Origin: Adiantum capillus-veneris
Lineage: Eukaryota; Streptophyta; Polypodiopsida; Polypodiales; Pteridaceae
Assembly: GCA_014529385.2 (NCBI GenBank)
Contig: CM043956.1
Span: forward strand, 90,102,721 to 90,166,720
Direction: 5' to 3'
DNA length: 64,000 nt
This document shows, one piece after another, positions 10,357 to 20,725 of the stretch; the stretch's first letter is position 1, and every line of letters starts with the position of its first letter. Under the pieces are notes generated by a model that did no database searches, had not been told where the DNA came from, and worked only from the letters and a program-made list of their open reading frames with translations. Position numbers and translations under genes: made by a program.

Positions 10357-11968
10357 TGATAGCCGTTTTTTGGCTCTCCATAATTTCCATACTAAGTTAC
10401 TCCACCCTACCAAATTCACCCAAACGCTATGGCTATCCCTACCATTTCACTGTACATAGGCGTGTGTGAGTTAGGGGGCTTTTCCCATATCTTCTTAAAA
10501 ACCCTCAGCTAGCTAGTCACTGGGCTAGGTGAGCCAAAAAAATAAATAAAAATAAAAAAATAAAAGTATATTATGGCCTCTTTGTGTGTAAATATTTCAT
10601 TGTATATATGGCCTAAATATAGGGATTTTTCATAATTATTTTGGTATTTTATTTAAATATTTCTACTTAGGTGTGTGTTTTATTAAACCTATGTACACCT
10701 TCTTTCATCCTCTTACACCATAATTATATTTTTTGCCAATATGTACATACTCTAACCTCATATTTTTCCTTTATACAAATCACTCCCACATTTTCACCCT
10801 CACCCTCGTGAAAACAAAAAATTGATTTCTACTCATTGGTTACTTTTATTATATTATTTACTTGCATACCTTTTTCTCTTTCACCCAAAATAATTCAAGG
10901 AGGGACCATATCATATGATTCCAATATCTTTCCATATCCATAACTACTCCATATTTTTATTATTATTTTTACTCATTATTCTAACACCATGTGCTCATTG
11001 AGCTAAAGTCCATGAATAGTCCATACATTAGTCCCACCATGTATATATTTCTTATTTCACCAATAATCCTCCTCCATGCATGGGTCAAGGGCAACTTGGA
11101 TGCTTTTTATTATAATATGACAAAGGAGGGGCTCACTCTTGGATGCATTGTACAAATTCAACAAAGGAGGGGGCCACTAAAAGACTTTTGCAGGCATAAA
11201 AAACAGGCTTTTTGGTGAGAATTTTGGCATCTATCTCCACTCCGAATTTGGAGCGGTGGTCAAAAGAGAAAATGTAGCCCACGCTCTGAATAATCACCTC
11301 AAATTTTTTCATACTTTTGGAGCTACCAGCGGTGAGCTATGATTTTTTGAGTGGACCCCAGCCTGCCCACTTTTCTCACAAGTAGCCCTTAGTCTTCTCT
11401 CACCCTTCCACACACCTACTCACTCTTACACATCCCTCCCTCTCCTTCTCTCACTCAAACCTGCAATTTCCATGGCTTCTCCCACCCTCTTCACCATTAC
11501 CCTTCTCTCTCATCCCTATAGTTCTTTTATGAACCTCTACATACATACACCCTCTCCATGTCTCTCTTTATTGCTTCTATGTTACAATTTCATTTACCTC
11601 TCCTAAAAATATCTAAAATTCAGCATCTTAACCATGATAACTTCTGCAAATTGAGGATTTTTCATCAACAAATCCTCTTTTCATCGTGGTGATCAACCGT
11701 GGCGGCGGCGTAAAGAAGCGAAGAAGAAGAAGAAGACCAGCGGTCATTTTTTCCACAATCTACACAAGGGTGAGTTCAAGCTTCTTCAAAGCTTCACCAT
11801 CTCAATGATTCTCTTTTAATTCACCCCTCTTCCTTCATCAAATCAACTCACTCTACCCATTGTAAATGTAACATTAACTTTCTAGTGATTACTAACGACT
11901 AACATACTAACACAAAATAGCATTGACCTAACCATAAAAGACACCTCACCTCAAGACATGTACAAAGT

Positions 11969-12011
<43 letters not shown>

Positions 12012-13026
12012 TACTTACTTTCACCTTATCTACCATCAATAATGCTCTCTTTTGAGCCCACACCCATGACTCAAGCAGACAAAGAAGGCCCGCAATGTTT
12101 TGATATTCAAAAAAATCATAATCCTGATTTGTTAGCTTGTAAATTAAGATTTCCAATAATCTTTATGAGGGGTCTCCAACCTATAAATAGACCCCTCTCC
12201 TTCTTGTAAAACAACCTCCAATATCTCACATAGCACCCCAACACTCTATGCGTGAGGAGAGACTTAGGTGTAGCAACCACTTGTGAGCTTCACTCTTGGT
12301 GTGAGAGAAGCCTTCAAGCTACACATTGTAAGTGAGAGAGCGTGAGTTCCACAAATCTCAAAACCACTATTGTATATGCTCCTTCATCATCAATAAATTG
12401 AGGTTTGGTGCATCAAAGGTGTGATTCGACGTTCAAATCTTCATCCTTCCATTTGTGCAATACGGTTCGGTGAATTCAAGGTGACTTGTGTATTTTGAGT
12501 TTTTATCGGTTGATCTTGATTTTAGAAATTGTTTTAGTGTGTTTTTCATTGCCATTTTTTTGTCCATTGTAAGAGGGTATTGTTGTGAGAGGTCTCCCAC
12601 ACCCGAAGACAGTGTGTGTGTTTTGGCAATGTTTAGCAATCACTAAGCATTGAGTGAGTTTTGTACAAGTTCTATGATAGCATCATAACGAACCATCTCC
12701 ATTTGCAAGTCACAAATAAGGTATCACGCAAGATACTTTCCTCTCTCTCTTCCCTTTGCTCTAGCTCTCTCTGGTCCATTTCATGTGTGTCTCGGTGTGA
12801 GGTTGCTTGTGTGTGTTGTGTGGTGCATCTTCTTGGTTGTGCCAAAATCTCTCTTGCGTCCTAGTTCGCATATCATAACTAGGTGGTGCCCCTATCTTGT
12901 TTGGGTTTGGCTGTGGGTTTGTTGTTGTGTTGTGCTTGTGGTTGCCCCAACCCCAATTGAGCAGCACGAGAGCCTTGAGGGGTGTTTAGAGATCGCCTCT
13001 CTTGTTGCCCGCCCCGGACCGCCTCA
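10357..13026 (+). repeat. 3' LTR of element A
   Basis: This 2,670-bp copy of the 5' LTR has the TATA box at 12181-12190 and a shorter (CT)n run at 11970-12008. Apart from the CT run, differences are scattered single bases. ATAG at 13027-13030 is the right target duplication. Confidence 0.95.
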
Positions 13027-13030
13027 ATAG

Positions 13031-13284
13031 GTGTGCAATGAGTGCGTGATCAAACATTCTTTCCTAGTTATTGGTGCGATTAGCACCTTGTCTTTTAGAG
13101 ATTCTTACACCTTTAACAGCATCCCCATCATCTCTCTGCAGCCTGCTGAGCCACATCACCATCACCTACCCCTTCACCTTGACTATATTTTGATTCTCCA
13201 TCTTTCTCAAGTGAGTTATCCTTCTCTACACAGGGTTGTAATCAATAGTACAACACCTATAGCTGGCCTCCATCTAGGACCCAA

Positions 13285-13316
<32 letters not shown>

Positions 13317-14590
13317 ACCGCATGCTAGTGTATGTTGTGCCTTGACAGAGAGATAAAGAGCCGAGCGCTGTCGGAATGTGTGCGGTCTAGCTAGGAAGGT
13401 GCAAAACCTCTGGTTGTGAAAGTGCGTGATGAGAGTCACAAAAAAAATAAGAAAAAGTGTTTGTGAAGAATCACCAACCCTCTTTCTAAGGGTGATTGGA
13501 AATCTAAGAGCGTTCATGACAGAAAGGTCACAAACCCTCTTTTGTATCATGCTTGGAGTCTGCTTGTTTTCGTTGACGAGATTATCATGAGTGGATCACC
13601 AAATCATATTCAATCTTAATTTAAAATACTATTTAAAAACACTAAAGTTTAAGACATGAAACTTCAATTCTCATACAAGTACAATTCTTAATCAAAACCC
13701 AAACCTCTTTCATGGTATCATGTAGCCTCACCCCCAATTACATAGTCGTAGCACCAAACAGTTGAAAGGAATACACGAGATTCTACCTTCACATTGACCA
13801 TTATCTGAATTTGTAGAGATTTATGAGCTTCTAAAGTGAAGCCCACACACCATTTTGATAACGAAAAACCCTAATTCACTCCCTCACAAGTTTAGATACA
13901 AGATTACAAAGAGGCGGGACTGTAGCACACATAGATTGGGCAACGATGGAAGCTATTGCACAGTAGAGAAAAATTGCAGGTTTTTCCGTAAGAAACAGCC
14001 CTCTCTCTCTTCTCCACGGAATTTTCAGCTGATGTGTCAAATGTCTAGGCCATTTTGCCACTTTGGACCAAAACTAGGTCATTTTCAGCTCATTTTTTAC
14101 CCAAAAAATGCCGTTTTGATATGAGAAATCCCAAACAGAGTCAGAAAAATCCATGAATTTGTGGGATCACTTGCATAAGCATAAAAAACATAGATATGTA
14201 TCATTTTTCATCAATATACCATTTTGAGTCACTTTCCATGCAATTCTGCAACGATGCCTATTAGCTGCTATTTATAGGGGAGATGAGTGTGCCACCAAGA
14301 ATCACTTGGAGTATATACATAATAAAACCAAAAAAGGCATCTTATCAAGTGGAAAATCACGCAAAGGTGCCACATCCAGGGCCACGACTCCCTAGATAGG
14401 TATGTACATGATAGCAATCGTAGTAGCTGCTTCAACATATATCACAATATGTACATGATTTCTTTTATTTGCATGTATTGAGAAGTGTCAAAAGTGAAGT
14501 GAATGTTTTTATTTCACACTATGTACATGACACAGAATGACAGTGCCACTACTACTTTACAAACAAGCTTTCCTGAAACAGCCTCCATGA
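13031..14590. other. Unassigned DNA right of element A
   Basis: Open frames here are short and look non-coding. A GA-rich run lies at 13283-13316. On the minus strand CCCCTATAAATAGCAGC (near 14267-14283) looks like a TATA box, perhaps of a decayed LTR, but no LTR ends could be paired. Confidence 0.4.
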
Positions 14591-14594
14591 GATG

Positions 14595-14595
<1 letters not shown>

Positions 14596-14686
<91 letters not shown>
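14596..14686 (+). repeat. (CT)n microsatellite, about 90 bp
   Basis: Nearly pure CT dinucleotides with one TA interruption near 14623. Confidence 0.95.
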
Positions 14687-14690
<4 letters not shown>

Positions 14691-14715
14691 ATACATCAAA
14701 ATTGTGCACTGAACT

Positions 14716-14805
14716 CTAGTGGATTGGGGTGTACTGATTATCCTAAGTTATACAAAGGCGGATTATTTGGGTTCCGGGTGTGTTCCCCTTTCCCCATGTC
14801 CATCT
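14716..14805 (+). repeat. Direct repeat copy 1
   Basis: It shares GATTATCCT..G.TATA and GTTCCGGGTGTGT.CCCC with 16640-16725 at roughly three-quarters identity by eye. The repeat function is unknown. Copies 1 and 2 bracket the protein-like remnant at 15522-16009 and may be LTR ends of a small decayed element. Confidence 0.6.
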
Positions 14806-14829
14806 TCTGGTACCCGCACTGAGGAGTGC

Positions 14830-15520
14830 ACTGATGCTCCGATTTGAAGGTTAAAGCAGTGTTTGAAAGATGACAAGATGGTCAAAATATTTGGCAGTTG
14901 TGTTTGAAGATAGAAAAGATGATGGAGCCAAGCTTTGGCCCCATATTTATAGGTGTTGAAGTCCCTGAAGATTAGTTAGCAGATTTTGAATTGTGGATGC
15001 TATCGATGCATATGTTGACGGATGCAAAAAAAGCTAAAAACGGTGTTTCTATTGATGCGCATACATGCAAATATTTGGTACAATGATTTGAAGAATGATG
15101 ATTGAAGTTCACGGCAAGAATTGCAGAGGCACTTTCTGGAGAGGTTTAGAGAAGTGATCACCCCGCCATGGTGGTGCAAGATTGAAGGCGGTGCACCATG
15201 ATGTAAGTAGAGATTTTTTCATTTTTCTTGAGCAATTTGAAGCCTGTTGGAGGCAATTGGAGGTTTCCACCTCGGGGAGTGCACTATGTAATCATGTTAA
15301 TGTATAACGTGAGTTCGAAAGGAGAGGTTTTAAAACGCAAAAATTTTGGGCAATTTAATAGAGATACATTAAAACAAGGGGTTTTCATATTCAATTCTAG
15401 AACAAATTCCTAAAATAAGGGGTCATTTTATTCACTCAGACATGTTAAAAGAGGGATTTTTTAATACCCCGCGAACACACGTTATATAGGGGGGTACTAA
15501 ACGGTGAACCCCCGGAGGTT
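14830..15520. other. Unassigned stretch
   Basis: No convincing coding frame. Near 15468-15515 lies a segment (GAACACACGTTATATAGGGG) that recurs in diverged form at 33008-33050 inside element B. Confidence 0.4.
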
Positions 15521-15521
15521 T

Positions 15522-16009
15522 CTAGGAGGGTGAAAGGCAATCAATTTTTGAAATTGTCAAATTTCCTTGAGTGCTTGCATCCGAGGATCGGAGATAAGGT
15601 GGAAGACAGTGTTGATACCTATGAAGACATGGCGTATCTCGCCAAGGGGAAGAGAAAAAAGGTAAAGCAGAAGCTAGAGCTGGGCTTGTTGAAGCCTGCA
15701 GATTATGTGTTCGTCGCAAAGCTAACAAAGTATTCTATGGTTCAATCAAAGGCAGTGTGTCGGTTATGCGAAATGCAAAGCATTTTGAGGTTCCTTGGAG
15801 GTTTCCAGTTTATGATGTACATGTGCCAGTGATGGATGAGCTTGTCAAAGAGGATAAGCCCCTTGTTGAAGTGGGCCATTGTGCCAAAGAGGTACCAAGT
15901 GTTGGGTTTTCAAATGTTGACACCTTGGAAGAGGATCAAGAAAGTGTGCAAAGCCTAGATGAAGCCCAAGCATATGAAAATAGCAAGTGGGCCTTCACAT
16001 GCAGGAGGT
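15522..16009 (+). pseudogene. Unrecognised protein-like remnant, frameshifted
   Basis: Two overlapping frames read like one protein broken near 15730. The first part contains IGDKVEDSVDTYEDMAYLAK and a basic stretch GKRKKVKQKLELG. The second contains AKHFEVPWRFPVYDVHVPV followed by an acidic tail. The amino-acid mix is ordinary, not the low-complexity kind produced by CT/GA runs. I cannot assign a family. It could be a captured gene fragment or the linker of an unknown retroelement. There is no plausible start or splice context. Confidence 0.35.
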
Positions 16010-16639
16010 AGTGCTAAAAATAGGAAGAAGTGGTTGATAAATATAGAAGGGCTTGTGCCCACACCCAAGAAGGGGGAAAAAATTTTCACTGGGAGGGTCT
16101 TCAACTAGGAGAAGAGGGGGGATCAATGAGGAGATTCCTGGCAGAAGAACACAAGGAGAGAGGAAGCTTTCGGGCAAGCTTGAGGTGGAGCTTGCAGGCA
16201 GGATCTAGGGGATTCTTTTCTGAGGCTAGTGAGCCGGGGAGACCAAGGGATCCTTGAGCCGAGCTACAACTATGGAGATCGTGCGGAGCCAGAGGGCTGC
16301 CAAAATTTTGTGTTGAGCTCGTTGAGGGTGTTCCGGCTAGGAGCTAGAGCTATATATGGTCATATTTGTTGAAAGGAAGCCATCATTATTGTGCATCTGG
16401 TGTCAATTTCCCCTACCTCTTCTCTTCTTTGTTGTGTGTGTGTGTGTAGGAAGCTCTACCCCCCTGATGCTCTATTGTGCACAGAGTGGTTGAGAGAGGT
16501 TGTGTGTGTTGTGAAGGGCTTGAATCAAGTTGTGCAGATGGTGGTCTTTGTTTGTGTTTTCATATAGAGTGTGTGTATACGGTGATGTGAACACATTGGT
16601 TTGTCGATGGTTCATGTGAGTTTTGAAGGTGAAATCAAG
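16010..16639. other. Unassigned stretch with GT run
   Basis: A short (GT)n run lies at about 16433-16446. No gene or repeat boundary could be supported. Confidence 0.4.
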
Positions 16640-16725
16640 TAGTTAGGGGTGATGTGATTATCCTGGGCTATAGAGAGGCATGTTGTGTATGTTCCGGGTG
16701 TGTACCCCCTTCCCAATGTGAGCAA
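16640..16725 (+). repeat. Direct repeat copy 2
   Basis: Counterpart of 14716-14805. It ends beside a GA microsatellite, whereas copy 1 begins just after a CT microsatellite. Confidence 0.6.
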
Positions 16726-16734
16726 AGTTGTGGG

Positions 16735-16776
<42 letters not shown>
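16735..16776 (+). repeat. (GA)n microsatellite
   Basis: About 20 GA units after a short G run. Confidence 0.95.
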
Positions 16777-16778
<2 letters not shown>

Positions 16779-16779
16779 C

Positions 16780-17599
16780 CACGTCTTTATCCGCCACCAT
16801 GAAAATTCCTCAAGCATGCATACTCAAATCTTCAAGAAGATTGATAAAAGATATGATCACCTCAACTAAAACAAAACCACAACTCACATAGGCTAAACAA
16901 GATTGGCACTATAACAATTAGAATTTTAGGTCACATTCATCACCAACACAAAACACACACTCAAATCTAGACACCCAATGCATTGTCTTAGGGCTAGGGT
17001 AGTCCTCTCCACGTTGCAACCTTCTTACAACGGTTTAATCGAAGCTAGGGCTACACACACAAAACGTCACCCAAACAACCAACAAACATAGGACACTTGA
17101 AAATTTTACAATTGTGTAGATTCCATGATCAGATGAAAGAACACTATCTAGATCTAGAGCCCAAAACCACCTCCTTTTATTGATAAGACCACCAAATTGA
17201 GCAGACGATTATAGAAGCAACCACCACTTTCTCTCCTCTCTTCTCTTTGAAATACACTATGCAAAGCACTTTGCATTTGCGGATTGAGCAAGCATTGGAC
17301 AAAGGTTATGACTATCTACACTCACAAAGCTAGCATGGCATAAGGCAAGGCTTTCTGCATAAAGCTTGTAGCCTCTCATACACTTCCTCTTGCACTCTTC
17401 TTCTCTAGACTTCTCACTTCTTCTTCTCATTTATATCTCATTACAAAGAGAGGCCCTCTTTTTATAGTTTTTTTAAGAGATTGGAATTTGCATGAAATTT
17501 TAATTGCACATACCAAAGCTTCCTTTACAGAGGTAATTGATTTAGGTGAAGAGATAGGTGGTAGAGTTAAGACTTAAGTTAGTAGGTTATTAGTAGCAA
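16780..17599 (-). repeat. Promoter-proximal half of a split gypsy 3' LTR (minus strand)
   Basis: On the minus strand this carries a TATA box (17458-17467) followed about 285 bp later by ATCAATAAAAGGAGGT (signal at 17176-17181). This resembles the element A LTR (TATA, then ATCAATAAATTGAGGT about 210 bp on). The U3 part is inferred to be 24914-26128, with element E inserted between. The lower boundary near the GA run is approximate. Confidence 0.5.
17458..17467 (-). promoter_or_regulatory. LTR TATA box, minus strand
   Basis: Reads CTATAAAAAG on the minus strand, followed by a GA-rich leader. Confidence 0.55.
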
Positions 17600-18034
17600 T
17601 GCTACAAATGGATGCACAGAGAGCCCTGCAAAATAGCAAAAGAAAACATACTACAAGCCATAATTGACAAACAGGAGAAAGAAAGAGAGAAAGAGAGCAA
17701 GAGAGCACATGCAGGTGCACCTCCTAGAGCGGAGTGTTGCGTCAGCATAGCGAGAGAGAAGGGAGGAGAGGAGACCAGAAAGACACGAACACTGGGTGCA
17801 ATCTCCCATGTGCAAGAGTGACCATTTCCCTCTTGCACGTATTTGATTTATAGATTTCTTGACTGGTCAAAGTGAGTACAAACTGCCAGCCGGTCATAAA
17901 TGGTCAAATCTCATAAAAGAGCACTTGAATAATAAAATGTACAAAATATATATTTGTTCACATAGGCTTAGATCAATCAAGCCTTTTCCACCTATGTCAA
18001 CTGCAATAAATAGTAGAATATCAATTCCATAACA
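17600..18034 (-). repeat. 3' LTR of element E
   Basis: About 435 bp. On the minus strand it starts TGTTATGG at 18034 and ends TTTGTAGCA at 17600. It contains TCTATAAATCAAATACGTGC, a TATA-like promoter element shared with all copies of the family. Confidence 0.85.
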
Positions 18035-18046
18035 TACCTCTCTGTT
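18035..18046 (-). other. Polypurine tract of element E
   Basis: Minus-strand AACAGAGAGGTA directly before the LTR start. Element D has CAACGGAGAGGTA in the same place (62683-62695). Confidence 0.65.
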
Positions 18047-18499
18047 AGAAAGCAATTGTCCTCAGTTGCAAAGATAAGAATCTGCAAACAATACTTGTCG
18101 AAGACAGTGACTAGTATTCTATGTCAGAAATAGCTCGTAGTAAAATACAAAACTTATGAAACAAAACAACATTGCTTATGCATGCCGTCATCCACATACT
18201 ACCGATTCTAGTGTCCCATACCACTAGAATAAGCAGTATATGTCATACCCTGATGAATCAGGATGTCATTGGTCACACTCATCATTCAATAATCAATTCT
18301 CATCAATCTCAAGTTCAATTCCATAAATATTGTTGCAACAAAATAGCATCATATACCAATTCCAAAATCAAATCCAATTATCTGTCAACAAATACCCATT
18401 TCAAATCCAAATTCAAATATCCTTCATTTTGTATACCCGGTAACAAAATCTTACCAGTTGCGCAATGGTGGCCAGCCATTGCAACATGATTTTGTGATC

Positions 18500-18623
18500 A
18501 ATGTTGCCTCAATTGAAGAATCTACACCAATAAGACGTGTTGCTCAAATTGGAGAATCTACATAAATTCTTCCTAAATCGGCAAATCTGCATTTGGTGTT
18601 GTTTAAAATGGTGAAACTGCAGC
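18500..18623 (-). repeat. Degenerate short tandem motif in element E, part 1
   Basis: Several imperfect copies of a motif like TTGCCTAAATCGGCAAATCTAC, spaced roughly 30-45 bp apart. It is interrupted by the copia insertion and resumes at 20603. The reverse complement of the same motif is in element D at 62098-62275. Confidence 0.65.
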
Positions 18624-18815
18624 TGTTGGGATATAAAGCCCATTGTGGTCGCCTAGGTAAGTGGGCGGGCCACCAGGTATGTACACATATTCTTTTGTAA
18701 AAACCTAATCAGAACTCACTATGCTCTGCACATTACAATAGAGCAAGTTCACCATATCGTCGTGCTCTTCTTCTCGCACTCTCTCTCGCGTCGCACTTTC
18801 GCTTGTACTCCTTCA
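18624..18815 (+). repeat. 5' LTR of the deleted copia
   Basis: 192 bp, TGTTGGGATATAAAGCCC at the start. It matches 20411-20602. Confidence 0.95.
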
Positions 18816-18817
18816 AC

Positions 18818-18829
18818 TGGTATCAGAGC
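18818..18829 (+). other. Copia primer-binding site
   Basis: TGGTATCAGAGC, complementary to the 3' end of initiator methionine tRNA, 2 bp after the LTR. Confidence 0.95.
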
Positions 18830-19454
18830 TCAGATCCAGGCTCGGGGCAGCATTGCAGGAAGCTAGAGTCACCTGCTCAGATTGGAGTGAGATTCGACAG
18901 GCGAAGACATGGCCACAAATCCTGTGGGTAAGCCCGAAGGGCTTGGTGTTCTCAGAATTTCATTATGAGGTCATCTCGGCCACCGTTCGGCTTCGACAAA
19001 GTTCTACGCAGGCCATTTTCGACTATGTGGTCTCGGCAGGTGCAGATCCGACTGCAAATATGGGGTTTCGACCTACGACTGCAGGTGCTAAGGATATCGG
19101 CACTCCCAGAGTGCTGATTTGTGGCTGTCTACACATCGAAGGACGGCTCACAGTTCTTGGAGGTGTGTCACATACGACACGGGCGCATCTACACACAGAC
19201 TATAGGCGACATCCACTAGTTCATCAGGTAGCTTGTGTTTGCTGCTTGATATTCCAGATTTCATCTTGACATTGCAGGTACTTCCACATGGGATGTATTG
19301 TCAGAGATGATGTATGTTTGTTGAGGGTTTGCTGGCTGTGAGTCATGCAGCAAACAACCGCCGTAGCGGTTACAGTATACAGTGGGAAATTTGTGGATGT
19401 ATGACTTTGTGGGAGGGCTATGTATTGTCAAATTTACTGCATCCTTTGTTGAGG

Positions 19455-20321
19455 GTCATGGGTGAGGCAAGTCATATACTTGGTATGCGCATTGAGAGAG
19501 ACAAATCAAAGAAGTTGATTTGGTTATCTCAAACAGAGTATATTGACAAGGTTTTTCAACGTTTCAATATGGAGAAGGGAAAGGCATTGAGTGTTCCATT
19601 GCCATCATATGTGAAACTTAGCAAACAAGATTGTCATGTGTCTGAGGAAGAACAGGTTGATATGGATAAGATTCCATATGCGGTGGGTAGTTTGATGTAT
19701 GCAATGATTTCTACTCGCCCAGACATTGCATTTGCAGTGGGAGGAGTAAGTCGATACATGTCAAACCCAGGCAAGAAACATTGGTAGGCAGTGAAAGGAA
19801 TATTGAGATACCTGAAAGCTACAAAGAGTATGCGTATATGCCATGGGAGTCAAGAGCTAAGTGTAAAGGGTTTTACAGACTCAGATTATGCAGGTGACTT
19901 AGACAACTGAAGGTCTACCTCAGGGTATGTTTTTACATTGGCTGGTGGAGCAGTATCATGGCGTTCTAGATTACAAGATTGTGCTACTCAATCTACTACA
20001 GAGGCAGAATATGTTGCAGCATCAGAGGCATGCAAAGAATCAATTTTGCTTAATCGACTAGTAACAGATTTGGGAATCAAAGAAGAGATGCCTGTGTTAT
20101 ATTGTGATAGTCAGAGTGCTATACAATTGACTCGCAATCCAGTTTATCACTCAAAGACAAAGCATGTGGATGTGAAGTATCATTTCATCAGGGAAATGCT
20201 CGAGGATAAGAAAATTCAGCTTGTCAAAGTTCACACCACAGAAAATCCTTCTGATCTACTTACAAAAGGACTTCTCTCAGAGAGCTTTGCACATTTTCGC
20301 AAGCAGTTAGGTGTAGGGTAG
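19455..20321 (+). pseudogene. pol: Copia RT C-terminus and RNase H, two internal stops
   Basis: One frame reads the end of copia RT (MGEASHILGMRIERD, then IPYAVGSLMYAMISTRPDIAFAVG) and the RNase H (TDSDYAGD, STTEAEYVAASEA, LYCDSQSAIQL, HSKTKHVDVKYHFIRE, LLTKGL). The RNase H acidic residues are present. TAG at 19785-19787 and TGA at 19908-19910 interrupt it; both positions expect Gln or Arg in relatives. The frame ends at TAG 20319-20321, about 80 bp before the PPT. The DNA between the PBS and 19455 does not show gag or integrase motifs. Confidence 0.9.
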
Positions 20322-20400
20322 TACATCACTTCTCTACATCTCTTGTATATTAGCTTGTATAGTAGCTTCTCTCACACTTAAAGTACCACATTGGACTTTA

Positions 20401-20410
20401 AGTGGGAGGT
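20401..20410 (+). other. Copia polypurine tract
   Basis: AGTGGGAGGT directly before the 3' LTR. Confidence 0.85.
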
Positions 20411-20602
20411 TGTTGGGCTATAAAGCCCAATGTGGTCGCCCAGGTAAGTGGGCGGGCCGCCAGGTATGTACACATATTCTTTTGTAAAAACCTAATAAGA
20501 ACTCACTATGCTCTGCACATTACAACAGAGCGAGTTCACCATATCATCGTGCTCTTCTTCTCGCACTCTCTCTCGCGTCGCACTTCTGCTCGTACTCCTT
20601 CA
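20411..20602 (+). repeat. 3' LTR of the deleted copia
   Basis: 192 bp, same ends as the 5' LTR, followed by the GCAGC target duplication. Confidence 0.95.
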
Positions 20603-20725
20603 GCAGCTTGTTGGTATGTTGACTAAATCGATGATTCTGTAAGTGCAACTGGTGTTGCCTAAATCAGTAAATCTACACCATATAAGCATTCACACATTGC
20701 CTAAATTGGCAAATCTATGTTCACA
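20603..20725 (-). repeat. Degenerate short tandem motif in element E, part 2
   Basis: Continuation of 18500-18623 past the copia insertion, with copies such as GTTGCCTAAATCAGTAAATC and ATTGCCTAAATTGGCAAATC. Confidence 0.65.

Larger units (their letters stand above)
1754..13026 (+). mobile_element. Element A: full-structure Ty3/gypsy LTR retrotransposon, Tat-like (dual RNase H)
   Basis: A gypsy element of about 11.3 kb with every structural part: 5' LTR, PBS, leader with two small frames, gag, protease, RT, RNase H, a second archaeal-type RNase H, integrase, PPT and 3' LTR. Both LTRs begin TGATAGCC and end CTCA. ATAG flanks both ends (1750-1753 and 13027-13030), a target-site duplication. By eye the LTRs differ at about 25 positions plus CT-run length, roughly 1%, so the insertion is young. 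The coding part has five in-frame stops (5190, 6753, 7134, 7710, 9698) and a frameshift near 7950, so this copy cannot make its own enzymes. The domain order with an extra RNase H before integrase is that known for the plant Tat group. Confidence 0.95.
18624..20602 (+). mobile_element. Ty1/copia element with large internal deletion
   Basis: This 1,979-bp element lies between perfect GCAGC target duplications (18619-18623 and 20603-20607). The 192-bp LTRs start TGTTGGG and end CTTCA. By eye they differ at about 11 positions, near 6%, so it is older than element A. The PBS at 18818 is the initiator-Met type and the PPT is AAGTGGGAGG. Inside, only the end of RT and the RNase H remain, so gag, protease, integrase and most of RT are lost. 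Because it interrupts the tandem motif of element E, it inserted after E. Confidence 0.95.

Noticed and set aside
13676-13730. TGGTATCATGTAGCC as a copia primer-binding site
   Set aside because: Only the first eight bases fit the initiator-Met site and no LTR end or partner LTR was found beside it.
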